DNA of 64,000 bases from Sphingobacteriales bacterium (GCA_004144175.1 SEFT01000017.1:23555-87554), one strand, 5' to 3'. Numbered from the stretch's first letter, positions 25,006 to 36,804 are shown. The notes: generated by a model from the sequence alone, not told the origin. Program-made: numbers and translations.

Positions 25006-27570
25006 TTAAAAATCAAATTTGAATCTTCCCCTGATACCTATTGTCGATATCTCCGGGTTGTTCAGATAAGTAAAGCGTTTCACTACATCTATCCTGAAGA
25101 AGTTGAGGATATTACCAATACCCACACTACCCTCTACATACGGCCCGTCATTTAGTACACCTGTCGCTGGCATTCCGCTGGCAAATGTTGGGAACTGCAA
25201 CAGTTCAGGGTCATTGCCCGGTAGATTTTCTTTCCTCATGCCGCCGTATAGTACTTTGGCATTTACAAATTCACGCAGCCTTGCCTTCTTCAGCAGCGGC
25301 ACCTTATTAAAGAAGAATCCATTAAAACAATGGTCGACAATAAGGCTGGCGTGATGATCACTTACAAACTCCAGGAAGTTCATCAAGTTGTACGATTGCA
25401 ACTGCAATGAGTAGGTTTGGTTGGCACGATGTATAGCTAGCAGAGGATAAGGAACTTTACCAAATACATAGCCACTCTCCATTACCACATCGCTATAGCC
25501 AAGCTGCGAGAGTAAAACACGCTTATAGATATTCAGACTTACGTTTTGGTATGTATACTCACCATTCATCAATCCCTTAACGCCCGCAATGGTCCTAAGT
25601 GTAAATACCGGGTATTTATTAGGCATCGGAACACGGTACTTCTTACCTTGGTAGAATGTTTCATTAGGTGCCCAGCGAAGTTCAAGGCTTAGCTCCGATG
25701 TTGTAATGCTGTTTACTTTCTGTAGTTGGCCAGTAGTTGCTTCCGGCCTCATATAGCTTAAGCCACCCGCTGCTTCCTGTTTCCAGTTCTTAAAACCCGT
25801 ACGGAACGAGAAGTGATTACGAAACTCGTGCAGGTAGTCTACATTCAGTATATTATTATAAAGCCACTTGTCGTTGACACCGCGTTTGATAGACAGGAAC
25901 ACATTGTCCTCTTGTATAAACTGCAACTCCTGCCCCGGTATCTTTACTTCTTGCTGGTAGTTGGCACGTATGGCCCTTACCGGAAATTCAAAAATAGAAC
26001 GCTCTGTAAGGGAGTAGGTACCGCCGATGTAGTACTTCCAACGTTGGTCTTTAAAACCATAAGCCCCGTAGGTTTCGAACATATAGCGCTTACTAAAGTC
26101 GGTAGTAGTACGTCCGCCGAACCTCAGACGGAAGCCCTCTACAGGATTGTAGCTATAGAACGTATTGGCAGGGCCCATCTCTATATTAGGGCCGATACGT
26201 TTGTAGCCTGACAGAAATATAGTTACAATATCAGCTATTCTCTTAAACTTCTTCGAGTTTGCCAGACTATCGATTGCGCCGTACGTTCTTGCCTCCGCTG
26301 CTGATAGCGTATCATGTCGCTGTGTTTGCCAGTAGCTATAGTCTTTCTTTTCCGCATCATCTAGCTTCACTATAGACTCACCGATGTAAAACGTGTCTAG
26401 CCTCGCATTATTGACCAGGAAATTTTTGTTCGACAATACTCTTTGCCCATATAAACCGCTAGTTCCTTTTTTGGTAAGGCCGAAGTCGGCGCGGATGTCG
26501 CTCTTAGTAAGGAAGTATTTATTGCCCGGCCCTTTGGTGTATTCTGCTACGATGTCAAGATCACGTACCCAGTTCAGGTTAATGTCTTTATTCACCGTCA
26601 TATTTACCTTCTGAATAGCATAGTTGTTATCAAGGTTTACATAAATTCTTCCTTGGAAGAGCATGTCCGCCTTGTTCCTTGGGTAGAAGCTCAGCGCTAC
26701 AAGGCGCTCGCCTTGCTCGATGGTGGTATCTACTATATAGAACTGGTAGAATGTAGGCGAAAGGTCTGCAATAGGGCTCAAGAACTGATTGGTTACAACA
26801 GTGATATTGCTGTTGTAGATATTCACATCCTGGTACAGATGTTTCATGTAGGTCTTTATACCTGCATTGTCGAGATACGAGCCGAAGTTTACCTTTTGAT
26901 CAGCTACTATTACCGTCTTTTCTTTCTCTGGCTGTTTGCGATAGTATTTTTGATAGATATTCTCCTGAAGGTACATTGGCAGGATGCCTTTACCTTCTAA
27001 TGTAGTCGTATCGATGTTCTTTGCTATGTAGCTGAAAGACTTAATAAGCCTGTTCTTCTTTAGCTTCTCAGGCGTATTGGTAAGCGCCATTTCTATCTTT
27101 TCGTATTGCTCATACTCGAGATAATCATAATTGCCGCCGTTATTTTTTTCTTTATTGTCTATTACCTGCTTTATAAGCTCAACAGCAGGGTTGTCTTTGT
27201 TGCGGTATTTTGCCTTTTTAGGCTTTATCACCAGCTCCAATAGTGTGCGAGACTCTGTCTCCATCACTACATTGATTCTGGCCTGCCCTTGAATCTTTTG
27301 CGTGATGGTTTTGAAACCGATAAGAGAGAATTGCAATTGCTTTATCGGCTCGTTGCTTTGGATCTCATAATAGCCTTCGGCATTTGAGTTTGTACCCCTG
27401 GTGCCACCGGGCAGTATCACAATATTGACAAACGGCAATGGTTCGCCTGCTTTGTCAATCACCCGTCCTTTGACCACAGTTTGTGCAGAAGCAGCCGATA
27501 CCCCTGACAATGTCATTGCCAGTAGCAGGATCAACCCAAAGAAGCCTCTGAAGCACTTATCTGAAAACAT
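25006..27570 (-). CDS. DUF5686 outer-membrane protein with carboxypeptidase-regulatory-like N-terminal domain
   Basis: 854 residues. The signal peptide ends about residue 29 (SAASAQ). A carboxypeptidase-regulatory-like domain follows: VIDKAGEPLPFVNIVILPGG..., about residues 31-118. The rest is a DUF5686 region, predicted to end in an outer-membrane beta-barrel, with the terminal strand RGRFKFDF ending in Phe. This family is common in Bacteroidota with unknown function. It overlaps the GtrA gene by 14 bases (27557-27570), which makes co-translation likely. In this setting it is a good candidate for a protein that moves or anchors the sphingolipid at the outer membrane; that is inference from position. 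Confidence 0.85.
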   Translation of the reverse strand: MFSDKCFRGFFGLILLLAMTLSGVSAASAQTVVKGRVIDKAGEPLPFVNIVILPGGTRGTNSNAEGYYEIQSNEPIKQLQFSLIGFKTITQKIQGQARINVVMETESRTLLELVIKPKKAKYRNKDNPAVELIKQVIDNKEKNNGGNYDYLEYEQYEKIEMALTNTPEKLKKNRLIKSFSYIAKNIDTTTLEGKGILPMYLQENIYQKYYRKQPEKEKTVIVADQKVNFGSYLDNAGIKTYMKHLYQDVNIYNSNITVVTNQFLSPIADLSPTFYQFYIVDTTIEQGERLVALSFYPRNKADMLFQGRIYVNLDNNYAIQKVNMTVNKDINLNWVRDLDIVAEYTKGPGNKYFLTKSDIRADFGLTKKGTSGLYGQRVLSNKNFLVNNARLDTFYIGESIVKLDDAEKKDYSYWQTQRHDTLSAAEARTYGAIDSLANSKKFKRIADIVTIFLSGYKRIGPNIEMGPANTFYSYNPVEGFRLRFGGRTTTDFSKRYMFETYGAYGFKDQRWKYYIGGTYSLTERSIFEFPVRAIRANYQQEVKIPGQELQFIQEDNVFLSIKRGVNDKWLYNNILNVDYLHEFRNHFSFRTGFKNWKQEAAGGLSYMRPEATTGQLQKVNSITTSELSLELRWAPNETFYQGKKYRVPMPNKYPVFTLRTIAGVKGLMNGEYTYQNVSLNIYKRVLLSQLGYSDVVMESGYVFGKVPYPLLAIHRANQTYSLQLQSYNLMNFLEFVSDHHASLIVDHCFNGFFFNKVPLLKKARLREFVNAKVLYGGMRKENLPGNDPELLQFPTFASGMPATGVLNDGPYVEGSVGIGNILNFFRIDVVKRFTYLNNPEISTIGIRGRFKFDF

Positions 27571-27928
27571 ATTTTTTTTGTAATAAATAATTATAGCTAA
27601 ACCCTACAATCAGGGAGACCACTACTTTCGATATCACGTATGTGATACCCAGAAGATGCGTAAAAATGTAAACACCACCCACATTCAGGCAGATATTGCC
27701 TGTCCATACCACGAAATAGCGCAGGGCCTGATAATTCACTTTGCCATCTGCTGCGCTAAACACCCAACCTCGTCCTAATACAAAATTCGTTATGCCACCT
27801 ACTATATTACCCAATGCCGCACCCGGCACTACTAAGAACCCTAGTAACTCTACCGCAACTACCGTTGTAATAAAGTCCATGAGCGATGCCGCAAATGATG
27901 CTGCCTGTGCTTTAAAAAATGTAAACAT
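27557..27928 (-). CDS. GtrA-family small membrane protein
   Basis: 123 residues with four hydrophobic segments; the start ATG overlaps the PgpA stop by one base. GtrA proteins are thought to flip lipid-linked sugars such as undecaprenyl-phosphate glucose. The central FVLGRGWVFSAADG and the closing FSYNYLLQKKYVFR are typical (the family's FxxNrxWVF pattern and the final KKYVF). In this operon it could instead move a lipid intermediate such as phosphatidylinositol across the inner membrane; this is speculative. Confidence 0.82.
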   Translation of the reverse strand: MFTFFKAQAASFAASLMDFITTVVAVELLGFLVVPGAALGNIVGGITNFVLGRGWVFSAADGKVNYQALRYFVVWTGNICLNVGGVYIFTHLLGITYVISKVVVSLIVGFSYNYLLQKKYVFR

Positions 27929-28383
27929 CAGAGCACTTTAAAAAATATCAGTGTACTCGCAATTATGTTGGCATACACTCCAGACAGTACATCATCCATC
28001 ATTACGCCCCAGCCACCCGGCAAGTTTTCCGTCTTCCGGATGAAGAGGGGTTTTAAAATATCGAAGAAGCGAAACAGGATAAGTGACACCAGACACACCT
28101 GCCATGTTACCGGCAAGAACAACAAGCTCACACACATACCCGCCACTTCATCTATCACTACTTTACTACTATCCTTCCCCCACTCTGCCTCTACCTTACC
28201 TGCCGACCATATGCCCAGCAGGGTTATAAACAGGGTAAGAGCCAACTGCGCCATATAGTTCTGCGGCAAAGCCACGCCTACAGCATACCAGCACAACACC
28301 AGAAATATTGCAGCTACAGTTCCTCCTCCCCTGCTTATGTATCCTATACCAAATGTGGTAGTTATAATTTTATGCGTCCGCAT
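27928..28383 (-). CDS. PgpA-type phosphatase, candidate phosphatidylinositol-phosphate phosphatase
   Basis: 151 residues with about four membrane helices. PgpA-family motifs: GGGTVAA near the N-terminus, VIDEVAGMCV and GGWGVMMDDVLSGVYAN, where the acidic cluster DD is catalytic. PgpA normally dephosphorylates phosphatidylglycerophosphate. Here it starts at the last base of inositol-3-phosphate synthase, so dephosphorylating phosphatidylinositol phosphate to phosphatidylinositol is more likely. The Bacteroides inositol-lipid cluster has a similar arrangement. Whether the cell has another PgpA for phosphatidylglycerol cannot be seen. Confidence 0.87.
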   Translation of the reverse strand: MRTHKIITTTFGIGYISRGGGTVAAIFLVLCWYAVGVALPQNYMAQLALTLFITLLGIWSAGKVEAEWGKDSSKVVIDEVAGMCVSLLFLPVTWQVCLVSLILFRFFDILKPLFIRKTENLPGGWGVMMDDVLSGVYANIIASTLIFFKVL

Positions 28384-29708
28384 TACATTGCGTCAACAAG
28401 CTCCTGATAATAATCCAATCCTAAGTGTGTGATTAGGTCTTCGCCCATCATATGGCGAAGGGTATTCTGCAATTTGATCAGTTGTTTGAAGATGTCATGC
28501 TCCGGTTTCAAACCTTCAGCTGTTTGCGGCGATTTGTAGTAGAACGACAGCCACTCTTGTATACCGCTCATGCCTGCGCGTTGCGCAAGGTCCATGAACA
28601 ATGCAAGGTCGAGTACTATAGGTGCTGCGAGGATAGAATCGCGACACAGGAAGTTGATCTTGATCTGCATCGGGTAACCTAACCAGCCAAAGATGTCGAT
28701 GTTATCCCAGCTTTCTTTATTATCACCATGCGGAGGATAGTAGTTGATACGTACCTTGTGGTACAGCTCACCATACAGCTCAGGATTGATGTCAGGGCGC
28801 AGGATCTCTTCCAGTACACTAAGCTTCGATACTTCTTTAGTTTTGAAGTTATCCGGATCGTCCAGTACCAGGCCATCCCTGTTACCGAGAATGTTTGATG
28901 AGAACCAACCTTTGATACCCAGCGCACGTGCGTGGAGGCCCGGAGCTACCATTGTCTTCATCAACGTTTGACCGGTCTTGAAATCTTTACCAGATACAGC
29001 TACACCTTCTTCTTTAGCAAGATCCAGCAGTGCAGGAATATCGCAGGTAAGGTTAGGTGCGCCGTTTGCAAATGGAACGCCCATTTTGATAGCTGCATAA
29101 GCGTAGATCATGCTGGGAGAGATACGCGGGTCGCTATCTTTCAGGCCTTGCTCAAACGCTTCTATTGTTTCATGTACGTCGCTTTGCTCGATGTATTTCT
29201 CGGTAGAGGCACACCACACGATTACCAGGCGGTTGCAATTGTTCTCTTCCTTAAACCTGCGCATATCTTCCATCAGCGCCTCGGCCAGCTTATATTTATT
29301 CGTTTCTTCCTTTATGTGGTTTCCGTCCAGGTTCTTTACATATTCCCTGTCAAAAACAGCTTTCATTGGCTTCAACGCTTCCAGTTCGGGCTTAACTGCG
29401 TGCAGCAGCATTGGCTCCAGCACCTTAGCATTCATAGCTGCATCAAACACGTTGTCAGCATATACATCCCATCCGCCAAATACGATATCGTTAAGACCAG
29501 TGATAGGTACGAAATCTTTTATCAGCGGCATCCTGTTTTCCGTTCTTTTACCAAGGCGGATGCTGCCCATTTGTGTAAGTGCACCTACAGGCTGAGATAT
29601 TCCTTTCTTAATAGCTTCCACACCTGCTATGAATGTGGTGGCAACTGCGCCCAGGCCGGGAATCAAGATTCCTAACTTTCCTTCTGCGGGTTGAATTTGA
29701 TATTCCAT
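28383..29708 (-). CDS. Inositol-3-phosphate synthase
   Basis: 441 residues, full length for myo-inositol-1(3)-phosphate synthase. The Rossmann NAD-binding motif is GLGAVATTFIAGVEAI at residues ~19-34. Family features further on: ASTEKY, GVPFANGAPN, GKDFKTGQTLMKT (catalytic Lys region) and SSNILGNRDGL. The enzyme isomerises glucose-6-phosphate to inositol-3-phosphate with bound NAD. It is cytosolic, has no signal peptide, and is tightly coupled to the PgpA gene (one-base overlap). Upstream, 34 bases separate it from the reductase gene. Confidence 0.95.
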   Translation of the reverse strand: MEYQIQPAEGKLGILIPGLGAVATTFIAGVEAIKKGISQPVGALTQMGSIRLGKRTENRMPLIKDFVPITGLNDIVFGGWDVYADNVFDAAMNAKVLEPMLLHAVKPELEALKPMKAVFDREYVKNLDGNHIKEETNKYKLAEALMEDMRRFKEENNCNRLVIVWCASTEKYIEQSDVHETIEAFEQGLKDSDPRISPSMIYAYAAIKMGVPFANGAPNLTCDIPALLDLAKEEGVAVSGKDFKTGQTLMKTMVAPGLHARALGIKGWFSSNILGNRDGLVLDDPDNFKTKEVSKLSVLEEILRPDINPELYGELYHKVRINYYPPHGDNKESWDNIDIFGWLGYPMQIKINFLCRDSILAAPIVLDLALFMDLAQRAGMSGIQEWLSFYYKSPQTAEGLKPEHDIFKQLIKLQNTLRHMMGEDLITHLGLDYYQELVDAM

Positions 29709-29742
29709 TTTTCTTATTTGATCAGTGATGAACTAATATTAT

Positions 29743-30728
29743 TTAAAGCCATTTATTGGCCTTATACCATTGTATTGTTTCTGTCAATCCTTTCTCCAGG
29801 TTGTACCGTGGCTCATAACCCAGGTCGGCCTGTATGCGGTCTATGCTGCAAAACCAGTTCTCTGCGGTCAGCTCAAAAAGCTTCTCCCTGTTGATGGCCG
29901 GCGACTTGTCGCTCTTTGCATACATGGTTTCCAGCGAGCTTGCTATCACTTTCACTATGCCCATCGGCACATGGAAGCGGAATGTCTTTTTACCTAAAAC
30001 ACTCTTTGTGATATCGGCCAGCTCGTACCGGCTATACTTACCGCCGTCCGACACATTGTAGGCCTTATTCTCTACATTCGACCTCAATGCATCTACCGCT
30101 ATCTGTGCTATATCAGTAGCATACACAAAGCTGAATGTTTGCTGGCCGCGGCCTATGTATGGTTCCAACCCCATGTTCAGCGTTTTGAACATGATGTATA
30201 TATCCTTTTCCCTGGGGCCATATACGGCTGTGGGGCGAAGGGTGATCAAAGGCAACTTCAGCTCGGACAGGTATTTTTCTGCAAGCATCTTGCTCTTACC
30301 ATACGATGTTACCGGGTTGGCTTTGCTCAGCTCACATATTGGCTTAGGGTCGTTGTAGCCTGTTGGCCCTATAGCGGCAAGGCTACTCAGGAACAAAAAC
30401 TTTTTCAGCGGCATGGCTGCATTGGCAGCAGCTATCCCCAGGTTGCGCGTAAATTCTGCGTTCACCTTGTCGTAATCGGCCTGTGTCTTAGCTTTGGTGC
30501 TGCCGGCTGCATGTATGATGTAGTGAAACCCTACTGCCTCCAGGTCTTTTTGCAGCTTAGTGGTATCGCTATACCCTAGTGTTATATAATTAACACCCAA
30601 TGATGCCAGGTGCGACACATCGCTCGAAGGCCTGATGGCGGCATACACCTCCAGCCCGGCATTCTGCGCTTTCTCTATCAGGTGATACCCGATAAAGCCA
30701 CTTGCACCTGTTATCAATACTTTTTCTC

Positions 30729-30732
<4 letters not shown>
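29743..30732 (-). CDS. NAD-dependent epimerase/dehydratase, candidate ceramide (3-ketosphinganine) reductase
   Basis: 329 residues of the extended short-chain dehydrogenase family. The nucleotide-binding motif is TGASGFIGYHL, and the active-site Tyr-Lys pair is in VTSYGKSK. Its place immediately after SPT and the GNAT-like gene matches the spt-cerS-cerR set characterised in Caulobacter, and a related enzyme has been linked to ketosphinganine reduction in Bacteroides. It would reduce the 3-keto group to the hydroxyl. The ATGA overlap with the upstream gene indicates coupling. A sugar epimerase role is a less likely alternative. Confidence 0.83.
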
Positions 30733-33127
<2,395 letters not shown>

Positions 33128-33130
33128 TTA

Positions 33131-33583
33131 TTATAAAAAATTAGCAGCTTTTTTCCTCTACCCTATATTTACTCACTATACATTTATAAGAAAAAGTATC
33201 CTGGTAATGTTGACACTTAATCGCTACAGGGTACGATACTAATAGCTGCCCGAAAAAAACCAACTGCACATTACCCGAAGTATCGGGTATTCTATTATCA
33301 CATGATCACTATATCTACACAATTTCATCAACAGATTATTGCTGAAAGACAATATAAATATAATAAAGAACTAACGTTTCGGTAGCGCAAAAGTATTAAT
33401 GAGTTTTCGGTCTTCCAATTATTCTTCAGGATTTTACCCTGAAACCGAAGAATTATACATTAAGCCGTCAGAATCAGCAATATGGATGTTTAATCCTGCC
33501 TATTCGTTTAATAGACAGTTATAGAAGCACTTACCCCTATGCAGGAATGAAACATTTTTTTAGGTGTAATGTCGTGCCAGTGT
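33131..33583. other. Gene-free region between spt and mqo, with hairpins
   Basis: No convincing coding frame on either strand. A 7-bp hairpin lies at 33272-33289 (TACCCGA/TCGGGTA). A larger fold is possible at about 33403-33452, where ATTCTTC (33421) pairs with GAAGAAT (33446) around CAGG/CCTG, and an outer TTCGGT/ACCGAA adds to it. With the plus-strand terminators that follow, this could be a structured small RNA; no known family is recognised. Confidence 0.4.
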
Positions 33584-33610
33584 AAAAAACACAGCGTATA
33601 CGCTGTTTTT
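33584..33610. terminator. Palindromic bidirectional terminator, likely for mqo
   Basis: ACAGCGTATACGCTGT (33591-33606) is self-complementary, with A6 on the left and T5 on the right, so it works on both strands. It lies about 130 bases downstream of the mqo stop. Confidence 0.75.
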
Positions 33611-33626
33611 ATACGATAGTAATTAT

Positions 33627-33658
33627 ATCGCCACTATCTTTACAGTGGCGATTTTTTT
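33627..33658 (+). terminator. Plus-strand rho-independent terminator
   Basis: A 9-bp stem (33627-33635 with 33644-33652) is followed by seven T. The orientation is plus strand, although no plus-strand gene is annotated upstream. Confidence 0.8.
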
Positions 33659-33675
33659 CATACCTATACAATATC

Positions 33676-33702
33676 CCCCGGCTGCTTTCGCCGGGGTTTT
33701 TC
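33676..33702 (+). terminator. Second plus-strand GC-rich terminator
   Basis: CCCCGGC (33676-33682) pairs with GCCGGGG (33690-33696) and is followed by TTTTT. Again the orientation is plus strand with no evident gene before it. Confidence 0.8.
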
Positions 33703-33736
33703 TTTTACATCGTTTCCATTGAATGCTATTTCTGCA

Positions 33737-35227
33737 TCAGAGTCCAAGCACTTCGCTGGTATGGTTGCGCGTATTCTCCAACAATTCGCGGTTGTCGGCC
33801 AGGGACTGTCCATAAGACGGTATCATTTGCCTGATCTTGTCCTGCCACGAGGCTGAATTCATCTTATCAGGGAAACAGCGCCCCATTAGCTCAAGCATAA
33901 TTGACACCGACACCGAAGCGCCGGGAGAGGCACCGAGCAATGCCGAAATGCTGCCATCGGCCGCGCTAACTACTTCAGTGCCAAACTGCAGTATGCCACC
34001 CTCTTTCTCATCTTTTTTGATGACCTGCACCCGCTGTCCCGCCACTTCAAGCTCCCAGTCGTCCATACGAGCATTAGGTAGATAGTCTTGCAAGGCATCC
34101 AGCCGTTCTTCACGCGACTGCATTACTTGGTCTATCAGATATTTGGTAAGCTGCATGTTGCGTATACCAGCCGACAACATAGGGCGGATATTGTGCAGGC
34201 TTATCGAAAGCGGCAGGTCCATATAGGATCCCTGCTTCAGGAATTTGGTAGAAAACCCAGCATAAGGCCCAAACAACAATGCCTTCTTACCATTGATGAT
34301 GCGCGTATCCAAATGAGGCACCGACATAGGCGGCGCACCCACGCTTGCCTTGCCATACACTTTTGACTGGTGTCTGCTCACAATATCCGGATTCTTGCAT
34401 ACTAGCCACTGCCCGCTTACCGGGAACCCACCATAACCCTTAGCCTCTGGTATACCCGAGCGCTCAAGCAACGTAAGTGCTCCGCCGCCCGCGCCTATAA
34501 ATACAAAACCCGCATGTATTGTTGAACGCTCCTTCGTATGCAGGTCCTTTACTTCTATATGCCATTCCCCGCTCTTATGCTGAAACAGTTCTTTTATTTC
34601 ATTATGCAGATGGAGCGTTACACCCTCCTGTTTTGCCAAGTGCTTTATCATACAGCGAGTAAGGCTGCCAAAGTTTACATCGGTACCTATACCCATGCAG
34701 GTAGCGGCTACGGGCTGCGATCTGTCGCGCCCTTCCATCACCAGCGGCGTCCATTCTGCTATCCTCTCCGGATTGTCGGTAAACTGCATATCGCTGAACA
34801 AGTGGCAGTCATCCAGCGCATCGTGGCGTTTTCTCAGGTATTCGACATTATCCTGCCCCCATACAAAACTAATGTGCGGCACTTTGGATATGAACGTCTG
34901 TGGTTTGTCTACATACCCTTGCTTTACTATATAAGACCAAAACTCTTTCGACACCTCAAACTGCTCCGCTATCTTAATAGCTTTAGATATCTCAATGGTA
35001 CCATCCTCACGCTCGGGCGTATAATTCAATTCGCAAAATGCCGAGTGACCCGTACCTGCATTGTTCCATGCATCGGAGCTTTCGCCGGCTACTACATCAA
35101 GTCGTTCATAGATAGCAATGGTAATATCAGGCTGTAGTTCCTTAAGTATCAGGCCCAGTGTAGCGCTCATGATGCCTGCGCCTATCAATACTACATCTAC
35201 AGGTTTCTCTTCTTTGTTTTTTGACAT
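33737..35227 (-). CDS. mqo: Malate:quinone oxidoreductase
   Basis: 496 residues, normal length for FAD-dependent malate:quinone oxidoreductase, the membrane-associated TCA-cycle enzyme that oxidises malate and passes electrons to quinone. The N-terminal dinucleotide-binding motif reads VLIGAGIMSATLG; then come the family motifs NAGTGHSAFCELNYTP (near residue 60), FVWGQDNVEYLRKR, GIGTDVNFG, and LLGASPGASVSVSIM near the end. No signal peptide. Three hairpins lie beyond its stop, the first being a bidirectional terminator. Confidence 0.95.
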   Translation of the reverse strand: MSKNKEEKPVDVVLIGAGIMSATLGLILKELQPDITIAIYERLDVVAGESSDAWNNAGTGHSAFCELNYTPEREDGTIEISKAIKIAEQFEVSKEFWSYIVKQGYVDKPQTFISKVPHISFVWGQDNVEYLRKRHDALDDCHLFSDMQFTDNPERIAEWTPLVMEGRDRSQPVAATCMGIGTDVNFGSLTRCMIKHLAKQEGVTLHLHNEIKELFQHKSGEWHIEVKDLHTKERSTIHAGFVFIGAGGGALTLLERSGIPEAKGYGGFPVSGQWLVCKNPDIVSRHQSKVYGKASVGAPPMSVPHLDTRIINGKKALLFGPYAGFSTKFLKQGSYMDLPLSISLHNIRPMLSAGIRNMQLTKYLIDQVMQSREERLDALQDYLPNARMDDWELEVAGQRVQVIKKDEKEGGILQFGTEVVSAADGSISALLGASPGASVSVSIMLELMGRCFPDKMNSASWQDKIRQMIPSYGQSLADNRELLENTRNHTSEVLGL

Positions 35228-35289
35228 GGAGGGATATGTATGAATGATCTATACTGATGAAAGCATAAACATCATACCGTATCAATCCG

Positions 35290-35751
35290 CTAAAAGTTGC
35301 GCATCTTCTTTTTGCTCATCTCATAGCCAATGATGGCGGGAATATAGAAGGTAATGTCTGCCACGAGCTTAGCAACTATACTACCCAGCGCCATGTTATT
35401 CATCCATATAGGTACATAATACATAAGTGCAGGGCGTATTAAGAGGCTATCAAGCACCTCGGCAATGCCAAATTCAACGGCCAGGGCTTTTATATTCTTG
35501 TAGAAAATCGCAGACGTGTATGGTCTGTCTTGGCTATGTAGTGTGCGTCGTGTCTCAAATACGTCGAACAGAATGATATAACCGAAATAGCCGATATTGC
35601 CAGCCCACGTACTTATCAGCGCTGTAGCTATGCGGTTGCCGCTTAGCTCGTAGGCAATCAATGCCGACAATACGGTAGCAGCCACGGATATCACTTCCGC
35701 TGGCAGGTAACGTTTCAGCCATTCCCTTACCTTATGCTTCATAGGCGCCAT
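35290..35751 (-). CDS. Small membrane protein, unknown function
   Basis: 153 residues from ATG 35751 (MAPMKHKVREW). The frame opens earlier, at a GTG overlapping the DinB gene stop, but that adds a strange aromatic stretch. Three or four hydrophobic segments are visible (about 20-45, 60-75 and 115-140). The conserved-looking patterns SVAATVLSALIAYELSG and WAGNIGYFGYIILFDV hint at a membrane transporter-like fold, but no family is recognised. It follows the DinB-like gene with about 56 bases between. Confidence 0.6.
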   Translation of the reverse strand: MAPMKHKVREWLKRYLPAEVISVAATVLSALIAYELSGNRIATALISTWAGNIGYFGYIILFDVFETRRTLHSQDRPYTSAIFYKNIKALAVEFGIAEVLDSLLIRPALMYYVPIWMNNMALGSIVAKLVADITFYIPAIIGYEMSKKKMRNF

Positions 35752-35807
35752 GAAAAATGGTGGCAAAAAATACTGCCACCATTTATTTATTTCAAAAAAA
35801 AGAAACA

Positions 35808-36338
35808 CTAATTATTCGCCGTTGCTTGTGCCTTTTCCATAGCTATACGGTCGTCGGCAGATGGGCCGTACATGCCAGGTATAGGAACATCCAGCAGGCG
35901 CAGGTACACACTCAACTGACCACGGTGATGTATCTGGTGGTTAGCCATCCAGCTACGTATCGACTCCAGCCTCGATGAAGAAGATATCACACGGTCGCCG
36001 GCGCGTAAGGTCCATGTTTCCATTAATTGCTCATTGGTAATCCCTTCCAAGGCCTTAAGCGCTTCTGCAATTCTTCCATCAAACAAGGCTATTATTTCCT
36101 CATTGCTGGTACACGTATGCCGCGTAAGGGGTGTAGCAACCATATCCAGCTCATCGGTAGTAAGCGCAAGCGTCGCAAAATGCGACAATTCCGCTACATG
36201 CGAGGCCATCCTCGAAAGTGTGAATGATTTCTCGTGCGGGCGCCAATCCAAATGCTCTGTAGGCACTTGTTTCAATATCTTACGTGTGCTAGCTGCTTCT
36301 TGGCGCAGCTCGGCGATTAAAATTTCGTTCAAGTTCAT
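35808..36338 (-). CDS. DinB-family protein (DfsB-like four-helix bundle)
   Basis: 176 residues, four-helix bundle. His residues that usually bind the metal are visible in ASHVAELSHFAT and in NHQIHHRGQLSVYLR, the latter being the hallmark of the DinB/YfiT family. Such proteins are thiol-dependent S-transferases or of unknown role. The final segment DVPIPGMYGPSADD is also typical. It probably has its own promoter in the 36340-36480 region, and ends next to the small membrane protein. Confidence 0.82.
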   Translation of the reverse strand: MNLNEILIAELRQEAASTRKILKQVPTEHLDWRPHEKSFTLSRMASHVAELSHFATLALTTDELDMVATPLTRHTCTSNEEIIALFDGRIAEALKALEGITNEQLMETWTLRAGDRVISSSSRLESIRSWMANHQIHHRGQLSVYLRLLDVPIPGMYGPSADDRIAMEKAQATANN

Positions 36339-36488
36339 ATTGGTAGTATTTGCGGTGAAAAACGTTGCAATTTATCGATTTATGAAAGTCGCGACATAAT
36401 CATTTTTCAGCGGTGTAGCTATGGGGTGTTAAATAATAGTTATGCATGTGGTACGGTTTTATTATTTAGAGAATTTATAACCTATTGT

Positions 36489-36779
36489 ATGGAATTCTTA
36501 GATAAGATCAGGCGTGAAATAGAACAAACCGAGTATTTCGACGGTGTTGACTGCATCTATACTAAACTAATGATACTCAAAACATTAAACATGATAATGG
36601 GTAGCAGCAGCAAGAAAACGCCAGCTGTGTTCGATATGGTGAAGCGCCTGCAACAGATATACAAGGAAGTACCTGAAAGCAGGCAGTTTACTGCTGACCA
36701 CTTTCAACTGGTAAAGAAAAGAATTACTAGCTTATTGATACAATTTAGAGTAGAACCATATTTGCAAGCGGTTGCTTAA
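36489..36779 (+). CDS. Small conserved-looking soluble protein, unknown function
   Basis: 96 residues from ATG 36489 (MEFLDKIRREIEQTEYFDGVD). The frame opens 63 bases earlier but those residues look non-coding. It is predicted all-helical, with a Lys/Glu pattern and no signal peptide. I do not recognise a family. A strong terminator follows. Confidence 0.6.
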   Translation: MEFLDKIRREIEQTEYFDGVDCIYTKLMILKTLNMIMGSSSKKTPAVFDMVKRLQQIYKEVPESRQFTADHFQLVKKRITSLLIQFRVEPYLQAVA

Positions 36780-36804
36780 TATAGCACAGGCAGAAAAATA
36801 ATTG

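Noticed and set aside
28932..29675. 247-codon plus-strand open frame antisense to inositol-3-phosphate synthase
   Set aside because: The minus-strand gene is unambiguous and the antisense product is Cys/His/Phe-rich without any motif.
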